Below, in pieces: positions 23,712 through 32,692 of a stretch of DNA of 64,000 nt. Position 1 is the first letter of the stretch. Each line of letters starts with the position of its first letter. Origin of the DNA: Melioribacteraceae bacterium (lineage in GTDB: Bacteria > Bacteroidota > Ignavibacteria > Ignavibacteriales > Melioribacteraceae); the NCBI GenBank assembly GCA_030584085.1, contig CP129490.1, positions 1,397,511 to 1,461,510 on the forward strand, given 5' to 3'. Below the pieces are notes generated by a model. It searched no databases, was not told the DNA's origin, and worked only from the letters and a program-made list of their open reading frames with translations. The position numbers and the translations under genes are program-made.

Positions 23712-24386
23712 TTATTTACTTAGCTGAAAAGAGATATTTGCAATAAGCTTTACACTATATGATTGTGGAATATCCATCAAAGAATAATCAACCTTTGGAC
23801 TCGCTGTAAAAAAAACCGGCTCCCCGCCATCTAATCTAGTCATTCTTGATTCAATTTCTATTACTCTTTCGACACTTAAACCCAATTCCTCAGCATACAT
23901 TTCTGCTTCCTTCCGTGCCGTCCTTACTAATTCTTTTATGCCTTTCTCTCGTATTTTATCCGTTTCTTTTGAAGAAAATATGCTGTTAAATTCATTAATA
24001 CCCATTTTTAATAGTTCTATTTGGACTTTTTCATATAGTGTAAAATCATCTACTTTCAATCTGATTTTCTGATTCGTTATATAATTTTTACCATCTCTCG
24101 GTATTCGAGGTTGAGAAATACTCAATAATGAATAAACTATATTACTATCAGCTATCCCTAATTCTTTTATTAAAGATGCAAGTTTACTTTCCTTTTCTTT
24201 GTGTGTCTTGTAAGCCGTTTCAGGTTCTGTATTTTCTTCAGTGATTGTTATCTGAAATATTATTTGATCTGCTTGAACAGCAATTTCAGAAATGGCAGTA
24301 TATTTAAAAACAGTTTCATCATTCAATTGACCATAATTTACCGTGGTCAATAAAATTAGTATTACACTTACAATTATTTTTTTCAT
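23712..24386 (-). CDS. SIMPL (DUF541) domain periplasmic protein
   Basis: 224 aa with a signal peptide (MKKIIVSVILILLTTVNYG). The body follows the SIMPL/DUF541 layout: AISEIAVQADQIIFQITITE, then TAYKTHKEKESKLASLIKEL, IRLKVDDFTLYEKVQIELL, ARKEAEMYAEELGLSVERV and a C-terminal beta strand. Members such as E. coli YggE are linked to oxidative stress or immune signalling, but no biochemical activity is secure. It is the only gene of the middle cassette-like module. Confidence 0.82.
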   Translation of the reverse strand: MKKIIVSVILILLTTVNYGQLNDETVFKYTAISEIAVQADQIIFQITITEENTEPETAYKTHKEKESKLASLIKELGIADSNIVYSLLSISQPRIPRDGKNYITNQKIRLKVDDFTLYEKVQIELLKMGINEFNSIFSSKETDKIREKGIKELVRTARKEAEMYAEELGLSVERVIEIESRMTRLDGGEPVFFTASPKVDYSLMDIPQSYSVKLIANISFQLSK

Positions 24387-24412
24387 TTCTATTTCTCTTC
24401 CTTTTTGAATTA

Positions 24413-24630
24413 CTTAACGGTGTATTATCCGCTAGAGGCGGACAAGTTGTAAAATATCCAGTAACGCCGACGTGTATTTTTTTTATAATTATTTATTATG
24501 AACTTATCCCACAAAACTTATTTCATGCAATAACTATATCCGCTTGTTCACCTCGCCGTATTTTTTTGATGCGGGGACTTCTCACTTAATGATCCGCCAT
24601 CTCTTGGGCTGATTAAAGATGTTATGTTGC
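24413..24630 (-). repeat. Cassette junction repeat, complete unit (copy B)
   Basis: Left half 24413-24480 (AGTAACGCCGACG core) and right half 24534-24630 (CCGCTTGTTCACC, hairpin, GATTAAAGATG) with the same spacer words (AACTTAT, AAAACTTATT) as copy C. Confidence 0.7.
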
Positions 24631-24632
24631 TT

Positions 24633-25103
24633 TTAAGAATTATCCAGATAATGACTTACTTTATTACTTGTGTTTTTATAAAATGTCGGATCAGTATCTT
24701 TTAAAAAGTCTTTCTTTTGTGCAATGAATATTTTTAACCAACCTTTTCCCTTTGTTCTTAAGTTAAATGAGTATTCGTATTTGCCAGGTGAAATCTGAAT
24801 AATTTTATCACTCTTAAAGGATAATTTTTTAAAATCATAATTTGGGAGTATACAGACTATTCCATATAATGAATCAGTCATTTGATAATTCTCAGAAAAT
24901 AATAATCTAATTTTAATTTGGTAATCATATCCAACGACTTTGCCGCCTGCATAATGAGATGAATAATATCTTGTACTAGCAGTTGGTATTCTGTATTCAC
25001 CTTTATAAATTGGTTCAACCTCTATATTTGGCATTTCTAGAGTTTGTGCAAAATATAATTGTGTAAATATTATAATTATGGAAATTATCGGTATTTTCTT
25101 CAT
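24633..25103 (-). CDS. Secreted protein of unknown family
   Basis: 156 aa with a signal peptide (MKKIPIISIIIIFTQLYFAQ). The mature part is beta-rich with many tyrosines (TRYYSSHYAGGKVVGYDYQI, GKYEYSFNLRTKGKGWLKIF). I do not recognise a domain. It is the third single-gene module, with junction unit B after its stop and the left half of another unit (copy A) before its start. Confidence 0.65.
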   Translation of the reverse strand: MKKIPIISIIIIFTQLYFAQTLEMPNIEVEPIYKGEYRIPTASTRYYSSHYAGGKVVGYDYQIKIRLLFSENYQMTDSLYGIVCILPNYDFKKLSFKSDKIIQISPGKYEYSFNLRTKGKGWLKIFIAQKKDFLKDTDPTFYKNTSNKVSHYLDNS

Positions 25104-25122
25104 AACATGATTACCTTGTAAT

Positions 25123-25184
25123 TAAGCAGCATAACGGCGTGTTAGTCCGCAACTGGACGAAGTTGTTTAATAACAAGAAACGTC
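25123..25184 (-). repeat. Cassette junction repeat, left half only (copy A)
   Basis: It contains AACGGCGTGTTAGTCCGC, a GTCC/GGAC stem and ACAACTT (minus strand), aligning with the left half of copy B. No right half follows before 25.4 kb, so the array seems to end here. Confidence 0.6.
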
Positions 25185-25407
25185 GCTTTATATTTTTTTT
25201 ATAATGATTTACAAAGAACTTATTACTTCTACTTCTTATACTGAAACAAATGCTAACCTATTTATTAAGGATGTACTATTTGATCTTAATAATGTGCATG
25301 ATAAAATTTTGTTATGTAGAAAACTATTCGGTCTATATTCTAATGAATCTAAAATATTCGATTGCGAATGTTGGCAGGGGATAGATAATATTTGGGAATA
25401 CAAATAA

Positions 25408-25935
25408 TCCATAACAACCTAAACTGTTATAGTTAAAATACAAAATACAAAACTTAATTAAAAAACACAGAGAAATTTCCACCATTCCATTTTTCCAGCA
25501 TTCCATAATTCCATACATCCATTTACGCATTCTTTCATCCAATCTTCCAGTCTTCGTATCATGCAAGAGATTCCGTGTAAAATTTCCGCCAGCGCGGGAT
25601 GTCGCTTTTGGATCAAAGTAGGTGGTAAGGCACTCCACATCACGGAATGACCGACTCTTTTTGTCATTCCCGCGAAAGCGAGAATCCATGAAATAAATTC
25701 AATATTCCACCATTCCATTTTTCCTTAATTTCTACTGTCATGATATCTTCAACTCCATATTTCAACCCTATCTGAAACCTATTTGAAAACTTATCAGTGT
25801 CGTTACAGTCTCGATACAGTACCGCTCCGGTGCCGTCCAAATCATACACAATCCAGCCTCAACTGAGTACCTTTTCCATAATTTTTTTAATATATTTTAG
25901 ACAATCAGTCTTTTAAGTAATAATATTGAGGTATT
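25408..25935. repeat. Composite intergenic repeat array 1
   Basis: It holds low-complexity ATTCCA/ATCCA words (25479-25560), then the 120-bp element 25568-25687, which begins ATTCCGTG, contains CACGGAAT as its inverted match, and ends in the hairpin GTCATTCCCGC...GAATCC. Reverse-strand frames through it are artefacts. No gene supported; the last 60 bp before 25936 probably carry the promoter of the next gene. Confidence 0.7.
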
Positions 25936-26592
25936 ATGGCAAGAGTAGATCAACAATTACTCGGCGTTATTAACGGTAAGATTGGTAACCTCGTTTTCAG
26001 AAGAGTGAACGGTAAAACATTCGTTTCCAACAGACCGCAAAAATATAACATTACCGGCACAGAAGAATCGAAATTAGTAAAAAACGGTTTTAAGAATCTT
26101 ATCATGTTTTCTGCATATCTAAACTCTATTCCGCTTATCAAAAATGTGTGGGGAAGTAAAACCATTAGAGGAAACCGCGCGTACAATAAGATTTTCAGTC
26201 ATAATAAATCTCAAATTAAATCCGTTGAAATATCCGAATTATTTCGCATCATCCCGGATCCACCCGACAAGCAAATATTAATCTTCAAAACCGAAGTAGA
26301 GCAGAATTACGCTTACATAGATTTTCTCACAGATTATAAAGCAGAAAATTGTATTTATAATTATGTATTGGTTTTTTATTCCAAACATCATAATCAATTT
26401 ATGCATCAACTAGGCGAGATTGAAAAACCGGAAATACATCAAAGAACACTTCTTAATATAGAACTGAACAATGGCGCGATAAACTTCATTAACTTATCCG
26501 GCAAGGTTATAATTTATTTTGGTTTAATAGTACAAGATCAATCCGGCGCAATACTAACTTGGTCCACTTCAAACGGGAAAGTATATAAATAG
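25936..26592 (+). CDS. Hypothetical protein, DUF6266-like N-terminus
   Basis: 218 aa, no signal peptide. The N-terminus (LLGVINGKIGNLVFRRVNGK, then FVSNRPQKY) resembles the opening of Bacteroidetes DUF6266-type proteins, where a Gly-rich segment precedes a charged basic patch. The rest is beta-rich (IYNYVLVFYSKHHNQF, GKVIIYFGLIVQDQSGA). The family is uncharacterised and sometimes phage-associated. It stands alone between two copies of the same composite repeat array, which may indicate insertion together with the repeats. Confidence 0.65.
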   Translation: MARVDQQLLGVINGKIGNLVFRRVNGKTFVSNRPQKYNITGTEESKLVKNGFKNLIMFSAYLNSIPLIKNVWGSKTIRGNRAYNKIFSHNKSQIKSVEISELFRIIPDPPDKQILIFKTEVEQNYAYIDFLTDYKAENCIYNYVLVFYSKHHNQFMHQLGEIEKPEIHQRTLLNIELNNGAINFINLSGKVIIYFGLIVQDQSGAILTWSTSNGKVYK

Positions 26593-27060
26593 TACCCAGA
26601 ATTCTCTCATTCCACTCAACCACTCACCCAATCTTCCATCATTCCAATTCTCCATCATTCCTCTCATCCTCTCGTCCAATCATCCACCAATCCATTCATC
26701 CATGCAAGTCATCAGATTCCGTGTAAAATTCTCGCCAGCGCGGGATGTCGCTGTTGGATCAAAGTAGGTGGTAAGGCTCTCCACATCACGGAATGACCGA
26801 CTCTTAATTTGTCATTCCCGCTAATGCGGGAATCCAAGCTATAAATTTTTCTCTTCGTGTGACTTTGTGCGTACTTCGTGTAACTTAGTGACCTAAATCC
26901 TTCATTCATCCATCCATTCATCCATTCATCCAATCTTCCAATAATCCAATCTTCCATTTTTCCATCTTTCCACTCATTACTCCATCACTCCATTCCACTT
27001 ATTGCATTTCAATCAGACAAACTTTAATTTCATTTCAAAATAACATACACTTAATCTCAT
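26593..27060. repeat. Composite intergenic repeat array 2
   Basis: Same components as array 1: ATCCA-type words (26610-26705), the 122-bp ATTCCGTG...CACGGAAT element with GTCATTCCCGC hairpin (26714-26835, about 90% like 25568-25687), a TTTGTG/CTTCGTG block (26848-26893), then more ATCCATTC words to about 26995. The final 60 bp lead to the acs ribosome site. Confidence 0.75.
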
Positions 27061-27075
27061 TTAAGGGAGGCATTG

Positions 27076-28968
27076 ATGGCAAAGAAGAAATTGCAAGGCG
27101 AAGTTTTCTACCCACCGAAAGAAGTAATCGAAAACGCTAACGTTAAAGATTGGGATAAACTCAACAAGCAAGCAAACGCTGATTATGCAAAGTTTTGGGC
27201 TGACAGAGCCGAAGAATTACATTGGTTCAAAAAATGGGATAGAGTAATTGACGATCGTAAAAAACCTTTCTACAAATGGTTCACCGGTGCAAAGACAAAT
27301 ATTTCATACAATTGTTTAGATGTTCATGTTCAAACACACCGACGAAATAAAATAGCACTGGTTTGGGAAGGGGAGAATGGCGACTTTGAAGCAATGTCAT
27401 ATTTCCGTTTGCATAGAGAAACCTGCAAGTTTGCCAATATATTGAAAAGTATGGGAGTTGAAAAAGGTGACCGTGTAACAATTTATATGGGAAGAATTCC
27501 CGAGATAATGATAGCAATGTTAGCTTGCGCACGAATCGGTGCAATTCACTCAGTAGTTTACGGTGGTTTCTCCGTTGAAGCTCTTCATGAAAGAATAGAG
27601 GATAGTAAATCAAAAGTTCTTATTGTAGCCGATGGTGCATATCAAAGAGGGAAGATCGTTCCGCTAAAAGATATTGCCGATGAAGCTTTACAGCGTGCCG
27701 GAGGTATCGAACATGTTATCGTTGTTAAACGAACCGGACAAGAAATCAAAATGGAATTCGGTCGTGATATGTGGTATCACGAATTAAGAGAACTTCCAAT
27801 TGCAAGTAATTCATGTGCATTAGAAAAAATGGACTCGGAAGATCCGTTGTTTATTTTATATACATCCGGTACGACGGGCAAACCGAAAGCAATTTTGCAT
27901 ACACACGGCGGTTACATGGTCGGTACTTACACGACTCTCAAGTATGTTTTCGATATTCAAGAACAAGATAGATATTGGTGTGCTGCCGATCCTGGGTGGA
28001 TTACGGGTCATAGTTATATCGTTTACGGTCCATTACTCAATGGCGCTACATCATTCATGTATGAAGGTGCTCCGAATTATCCGTATCCGAATCGTTGGTG
28101 GAAGATGATTGAGAATTACGGAATTAATATTTTATACACTGCTCCTACGGCAATAAGAGGATTAATGCGCTTTGGCGAAGCTTGGGTTAAACGTCATGAT
28201 CTTTCTTCATTAAGATTACTTGGTTCGGTTGGTGAACCGATCAATCCCGAAGCATGGAAATGGTATCACAAAGTTGTTGGAAATGAAAAATGTCCGATTA
28301 TGGATACATGGTGGCAAACCGAAACCGGTATGTTTATGATTACCCCGATGCCTTGCGTTCCGCTTAAACCCGGTTCCGGTACAAGACCATTCCCAGGAAT
28401 TGAAATGGATGTAGTTGATGAAAAAGGTAAACCGGTCAAACCTAATGAAGAAGGTTATCTTGTTATTAAAACTCCTTGGCCTGCAATGATTAGAACAATT
28501 TACGGTGATGATGAAAGATACGTTCAGCAATACTGGAGAAAGTATAAAGGGATGTACATGACTGGCGACAGTGCAAAGAAAGATAAGGACGGTTACTTCT
28601 GGGTCATCGGAAGAGTTGATGATGTTATCAAAGTATCCGGTTATAGACTTGGTACAGCTGAAATCGAAAGTGCACTTGTTAGTCACAGTGCAGTTGCCGA
28701 AGCCGCGGCAATAGGAGTCCCGCATGAAGTTAAGGGAAACACTATCTACGCTTATGTAATTTTGAGAGCTGGGCAGTCCGGCAGTACAACATTAGCTGAG
28801 GAATTACGACAGCATGTCTCACATGAAGTTGGTCCGATTGCAAAACCGGAACAGATAGAGTTTGTCGATTCATTACCTAAAACTCGATCGGGAAAAATTA
28901 TGAGACGTGTACTCAAAGCTAAAGCCATGGGTGAAGATCCCGGTAACTTATCAACGTTGGAAGATTAA
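27076..28968 (+). CDS. acs: Acetyl-CoA synthetase (AMP-forming)
   Basis: 630 aa, the usual Acs length. The ATG at 27076 has GGGAGG five bases upstream. Motifs in order: YTSGTTGKPKA (P-loop, from 262), GSVGEPINPEAW, DTWWQTETG, then GRVDDVIKVSGYRLG (hinge) and PKTRSGKIMRR with the acetylation-regulated lysine. It converts acetate, ATP and CoA to acetyl-CoA, AMP and PPi. It is monocistronic, with composite repeat arrays on both sides. Acetate released by citrate lyase further along the window could feed this enzyme. Confidence 0.97.
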   Translation: MAKKKLQGEVFYPPKEVIENANVKDWDKLNKQANADYAKFWADRAEELHWFKKWDRVIDDRKKPFYKWFTGAKTNISYNCLDVHVQTHRRNKIALVWEGENGDFEAMSYFRLHRETCKFANILKSMGVEKGDRVTIYMGRIPEIMIAMLACARIGAIHSVVYGGFSVEALHERIEDSKSKVLIVADGAYQRGKIVPLKDIADEALQRAGGIEHVIVVKRTGQEIKMEFGRDMWYHELRELPIASNSCALEKMDSEDPLFILYTSGTTGKPKAILHTHGGYMVGTYTTLKYVFDIQEQDRYWCAADPGWITGHSYIVYGPLLNGATSFMYEGAPNYPYPNRWWKMIENYGINILYTAPTAIRGLMRFGEAWVKRHDLSSLRLLGSVGEPINPEAWKWYHKVVGNEKCPIMDTWWQTETGMFMITPMPCVPLKPGSGTRPFPGIEMDVVDEKGKPVKPNEEGYLVIKTPWPAMIRTIYGDDERYVQQYWRKYKGMYMTGDSAKKDKDGYFWVIGRVDDVIKVSGYRLGTAEIESALVSHSAVAEAAAIGVPHEVKGNTIYAYVILRAGQSGSTTLAEELRQHVSHEVGPIAKPEQIEFVDSLPKTRSGKIMRRVLKAKAMGEDPGNLSTLED

Positions 28969-29460
28969 TCATATAACTATTAATCCGGGTTGTTAAGTAA
29001 TCATTGAAAATTGTCATTCCCGCGAAGGCGGGAATCGATAACTATTTTGTTTTCTTTGAGTAACTTTGTGCCCGCCTCTGGTGTGTGTACTTCGTGTAAC
29101 TTTGTGACCATAATCCTTCAATCAACCAATTACCCAAAATTCCATTATTCCACTATACCAACCATCCAATCTATAATTCATTAATCCATGATCCAACAAT
29201 CCACTCATCCATTCATCCAATCCATCTATCCATAGATTCCGTGTATAAGCATCACGGAATTATCGACTTTTTTTTGACATTCCCGCAAAAGCGGGAATCA
29301 ATAACTGAAATGTCTTCTTTGTGAGACTCTGTGCTTACTTCGTGAAACTTTGTGACCTTATCTATTCAATAAAGTTGATTCAATTTATATCAACCATCAT
29401 TTAAAAATAATCATGAAATTCTAAATCTCATTTATTATTTTAACCGGTCGATTTAGTAAT
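28969..29460. repeat. Composite intergenic repeat array 3
   Basis: About 540 bp without a gene. It contains GTCATTCCCGCgaaggCGGGAATC (29013-29036), TTTGTG/CTTCGTG blocks (29052-29110 and 29312-29356), ATCCA-type words (29117-29232) and a short copy of the ATTCCGTG...CACGGAAT element (29234-29299) that lacks the inner 50 bp. The last 50 bp before 29512 contain AATAAC/GTTATT and GGAAG/CTTCC pairs around a run of G. Confidence 0.7.
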
Positions 29461-29511
29461 TTATTCTAATAACGGGGGGAAGACTGTTATTGCCTTCCTT
29501 ATGGTTTTCAA

Positions 29512-31734
29512 ATGAAATTATTCTATTATGTTTTTTTATTCCTATTCGTTTGCCTTTCCTTAAGTGCACAGCAGACCGGTAGATTAAGAGGTATTGTTTC
29601 CGATTCAACAAGCGGTGAATTTTTACCTTACGCTAATGTTTATATCGATGAACTTCAAACCGGCGCCTCAACTGATGAACGCGGATTGTATCTCATCAAT
29701 CAAATTCCGGCCAATAAAAATTATTTAGTGAAAGTATCATTTGTCGGTTATCAGACAAAAACTGTTAACATTTTTATTGCTCCTGGTAAAATAACACAGC
29801 TTGATATTAAGTTATCTCCGGAAGGTGTTGAACTTGGTGCAATTGAAAAGATTGGCGAACGAATAATTCAAAAGAATCAAACTGATATCGGATTGGAACG
29901 AATTTCGGTTAAGACATTGCAATCATTACCAAAAGGTGTTGAGACTGATGTACTGAGATCACTTCAATATGTATCCGGTGTAAGAACTACAGGTGATGTT
30001 TCCGCTAAATACTATGTACGCGGTGGTACAAGCGATCAAAATTTAGTAAAGCTCAATGGTGTCACAATTTATAATCCTTTCCATGCACTAGGTTTGTTTA
30101 GCGTTATCGATCCCGAAATGATAAATAGTGTTGAGTTTTATAAAGGCGGCTTCACAGCAGAATATGGCTCACGACTTTCTTCTGTTTTAAGTATCGTTTC
30201 TAAGGATGGTAATAGAAATCAATTCGGTGCAAGTGCAAGCGCAAGTTTATTGACGGGTAAAATGATGGTTGAAGGACCTATTCCAAATGGTTCATTTATG
30301 GCTACGGGAAGAAAGAGTTTATCAAATGATGTCTTGAAGAATTTCTTGAATGATCAAAGTGTTCCTATCGATTTTTATGATTTCTCTTTTAAATTGAACT
30401 ACTCTGACCCGGCAATTATTGAAAACGGAAGATTTTATTTCTTCGGATTCTTTTCAAGTGATAAACTTGATGATGAAGATCCTCTTGCCGAAGATTATCA
30501 ATGGAGCAATAACTTATTCGGTTTTGAATGGATTCAAATTTATGATGTGCCGTTGTATTCCAGACTAGGTATTAGCGTTAGCAAATTTGAAGGTGAAGTT
30601 ATTCCAAATGAATCTGATTTCAAACCTCGCAGAAACGAAGTTGATGATATGACTCTTAGTCTTGATTTCAATTATGTATGGCCAACAAAAGATGAACTGG
30701 GTTTTGGTATTGAATTTAAAGCGCTTAATACAAAACTCATTCAATCAAATAGTCAAGGTGCATTGTCTGATATCGAAGAGTTCTCTGGTAACTTTAGTAT
30801 CTATCTAAAATACAAACTACTACGATGGGAATCTTTGGGGATTGATATTGGATCACGATTAAATTTAACCGGCTTAACTGAAAGCGGCGGACTTTATCCT
30901 GAACCTCGCATTAGCATGACATATCAATTGTTCCCATTTCTTACTCTTAAATCAGCTGCTGGTCTTTATCAACAAGAAGTTGCAACGGTTTCTGATGAAA
31001 ATGAAGTCATCTCATTATTTGAGCCTTGGACAATTCTTCCCGATTACCTTGAACCTTCACGAGCTGTACATTTAATCTTTGGAGCAGATTTCTTCTTGAC
31101 CGAAAATCTATTACTCAAGTATGAAGGTTATTACAAAAAAATTACTAACCTAGCCGCAATAAATGAAAAGAAAGTTTTTGATTATGACGATGACCTGGTT
31201 AATGGCGACGGTGAGGCTTATGGTTCCGAATTTATTCTTAATTATGCAATCGATAGATTCAAAATAAATTCTTCTTATTCTTTAAGCTGGGCATTCAAGG
31301 AAGTCGATGGCTGGTTATATTATCCTAAATTTGATTCCAGACATGCTTTCAATTTTGGACTTGAGTATAACTTTGGAGCGGGTTGGAGCGCTAATGCAAT
31401 TTGGTCTTATAGTTCCGGATTACCGTTTACTCCGATTGTAGGTTTCTATGATAAATATTATACCGGTAATTTCTTTGATGTTGATCCCGGTGGTTATTCT
31501 TTTAATCCATATACAATTCTCGGGGATAAAAATATCGAACGGCTTCCGGTTTATCATAGATTAGATTTTACACTTTCAAAGAAATTCGATTTCAGTTTTA
31601 TTAAGATGGAACTCGATTTAAGTATTATCAACGTTTATGATCGCGCTAACATTTTCTATTTCAAAAGGGACACGGGTGAAAGGGTGAACATGCTGCCGTT
31701 TTTACCGACTGCGACTGTGAAGGTGGCTATATGA
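29512..31734 (+). CDS. TonB-dependent outer-membrane receptor
   Basis: 740 aa with signal peptide (to about residue 20), a CarboxypepD_reg-like domain (GRLRGIVSDSTSGEFLPYAN, residues 23-105), a plug domain (about 120-225; VETDVLRSLQYVSGVRTTG, KYYVRGGTSDQN) and a C-terminal 22-strand-type barrel ending in aromatic strands. Such SusC-like or metallophore receptors import large ligands with TonB energy. It overlaps by 4 bp the DUF4249 lipoprotein gene, the frequent partner of this receptor class. The ligand is unknown. Confidence 0.92.
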   Translation: MKLFYYVFLFLFVCLSLSAQQTGRLRGIVSDSTSGEFLPYANVYIDELQTGASTDERGLYLINQIPANKNYLVKVSFVGYQTKTVNIFIAPGKITQLDIKLSPEGVELGAIEKIGERIIQKNQTDIGLERISVKTLQSLPKGVETDVLRSLQYVSGVRTTGDVSAKYYVRGGTSDQNLVKLNGVTIYNPFHALGLFSVIDPEMINSVEFYKGGFTAEYGSRLSSVLSIVSKDGNRNQFGASASASLLTGKMMVEGPIPNGSFMATGRKSLSNDVLKNFLNDQSVPIDFYDFSFKLNYSDPAIIENGRFYFFGFFSSDKLDDEDPLAEDYQWSNNLFGFEWIQIYDVPLYSRLGISVSKFEGEVIPNESDFKPRRNEVDDMTLSLDFNYVWPTKDELGFGIEFKALNTKLIQSNSQGALSDIEEFSGNFSIYLKYKLLRWESLGIDIGSRLNLTGLTESGGLYPEPRISMTYQLFPFLTLKSAAGLYQQEVATVSDENEVISLFEPWTILPDYLEPSRAVHLIFGADFFLTENLLLKYEGYYKKITNLAAINEKKVFDYDDDLVNGDGEAYGSEFILNYAIDRFKINSSYSLSWAFKEVDGWLYYPKFDSRHAFNFGLEYNFGAGWSANAIWSYSSGLPFTPIVGFYDKYYTGNFFDVDPGGYSFNPYTILGDKNIERLPVYHRLDFTLSKKFDFSFIKMELDLSIINVYDRANIFYFKRDTGERVNMLPFLPTATVKVAI

Positions 31735-32690
31735 AAAAATTACAAATACTATTTTTTGCTTTAACTGTATTCATTCTTTTGGGCTGCGAAGAAAACTTTA
31801 GTCCAAAAGGGGACTTCGAAGAAAAGTTTGCACTGACTTGCGTTGTAAGGGGAGATACTGCATTACAAATCGCTTCATTGTTTAGCAGCTATGATGTCGA
31901 TGGTTACGATCCTTCGGTTTATGACGAGAATCCGGCATACCTTGGTGCGGATATCAGATTGTGGTATCAAGATACAGTTTACATTTTTGAAGAGAACACC
32001 GTATTTAATCCTACAAATCCGGATTCACTTTTCCATTTTTATTATTTGGATAAATTCAAACCAACTGGTAAAGGTGAACTATTAGAAATAGAAGCAACTC
32101 TTAGAAACGGTAAAAGATTGCGAGCATCTTGTTATACACCGGGTAGATTCAATTATAATACACAAGAAACTTCAAATACAATTCCGCCTGTGAATACTAG
32201 TAACGTAAATATTGTTTGGACAACCGAAGATACGGACAATTTTTATGTAGGCAGAATAAAGGTGAAATACTTTGAAAATATCGGGGGAACATCAACTCAA
32301 AAATGGTTACATCTTCCTGTTCGTTTGGTAGATAACAACGGTGAATTAATTCCTATTTATCCCGTTGCGTCAAAATCCCGTGCTGTATCTTATTCAATGA
32401 ATGCAATTAATCATGCGTTTCAAAGTTTATCGGAAAATATTGCTAAAGAGAATATTACTATTTCTACATACGGAATAGTTGAAGTTCTATCATTGGATGA
32501 AAACCTCTCGCGGTACTATGCTTCCATTTTAGAGGATAATAAATATACAGTTAGAGTCAACGAATCAGATTATTCAAATGTTGACGGTGGTTTTGGTGTT
32601 TTTGGAAGTCTCAATCGAGAAACAAAAAGGATTACTATTCAATCAGATTATATAACAAGTTTTGGATATAAGGTTTTGTTCGAGAATTAA
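31731..32690 (+). CDS. DUF4249-family lipoprotein
   Basis: 319 aa. The lipobox is FILLGC (Cys19). The mature protein has the beta-rich DUF4249 layout (FALTCVVRGD, then ADIRLWYQDTVYIFEEN, GELLEIEATLRNGKRLRASC). It follows the TonB receptor with ATGA overlap; this pairing is typical, and the lipoprotein probably sits at the outer membrane with the receptor. Its ligand is not evident. Confidence 0.85.
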   Translation: MKKLQILFFALTVFILLGCEENFSPKGDFEEKFALTCVVRGDTALQIASLFSSYDVDGYDPSVYDENPAYLGADIRLWYQDTVYIFEENTVFNPTNPDSLFHFYYLDKFKPTGKGELLEIEATLRNGKRLRASCYTPGRFNYNTQETSNTIPPVNTSNVNIVWTTEDTDNFYVGRIKVKYFENIGGTSTQKWLHLPVRLVDNNGELIPIYPVASKSRAVSYSMNAINHAFQSLSENIAKENITISTYGIVEVLSLDENLSRYYASILEDNKYTVRVNESDYSNVDGGFGVFGSLNRETKRITIQSDYITSFGYKVLFEN

Positions 32691-32692
32691 TT

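Noticed and set aside
25204-25407. 67-aa plus-strand reading frame
   Set aside because: No ribosome site, no recognised motif and it opposes the neighbouring gene set; not strong enough to list as a gene.
25333-25849. Minus-strand reading frames through repeat array 1 (starting MDSRFRGND and similar)
   Set aside because: They are translations of the GTCATTCCCGC hairpin and ATCCA words, a common annotation artefact.
26712-26957. Minus-strand reading frame rich in WMN repeats
   Set aside because: It is low-complexity ATCCATTC repeat DNA read in one frame.
26590-29235. ATCCA/ATTCCA tandem words as a CRISPR array
   Set aside because: Units are short, irregular and without unique spacers of constant length; no cas genes are present.
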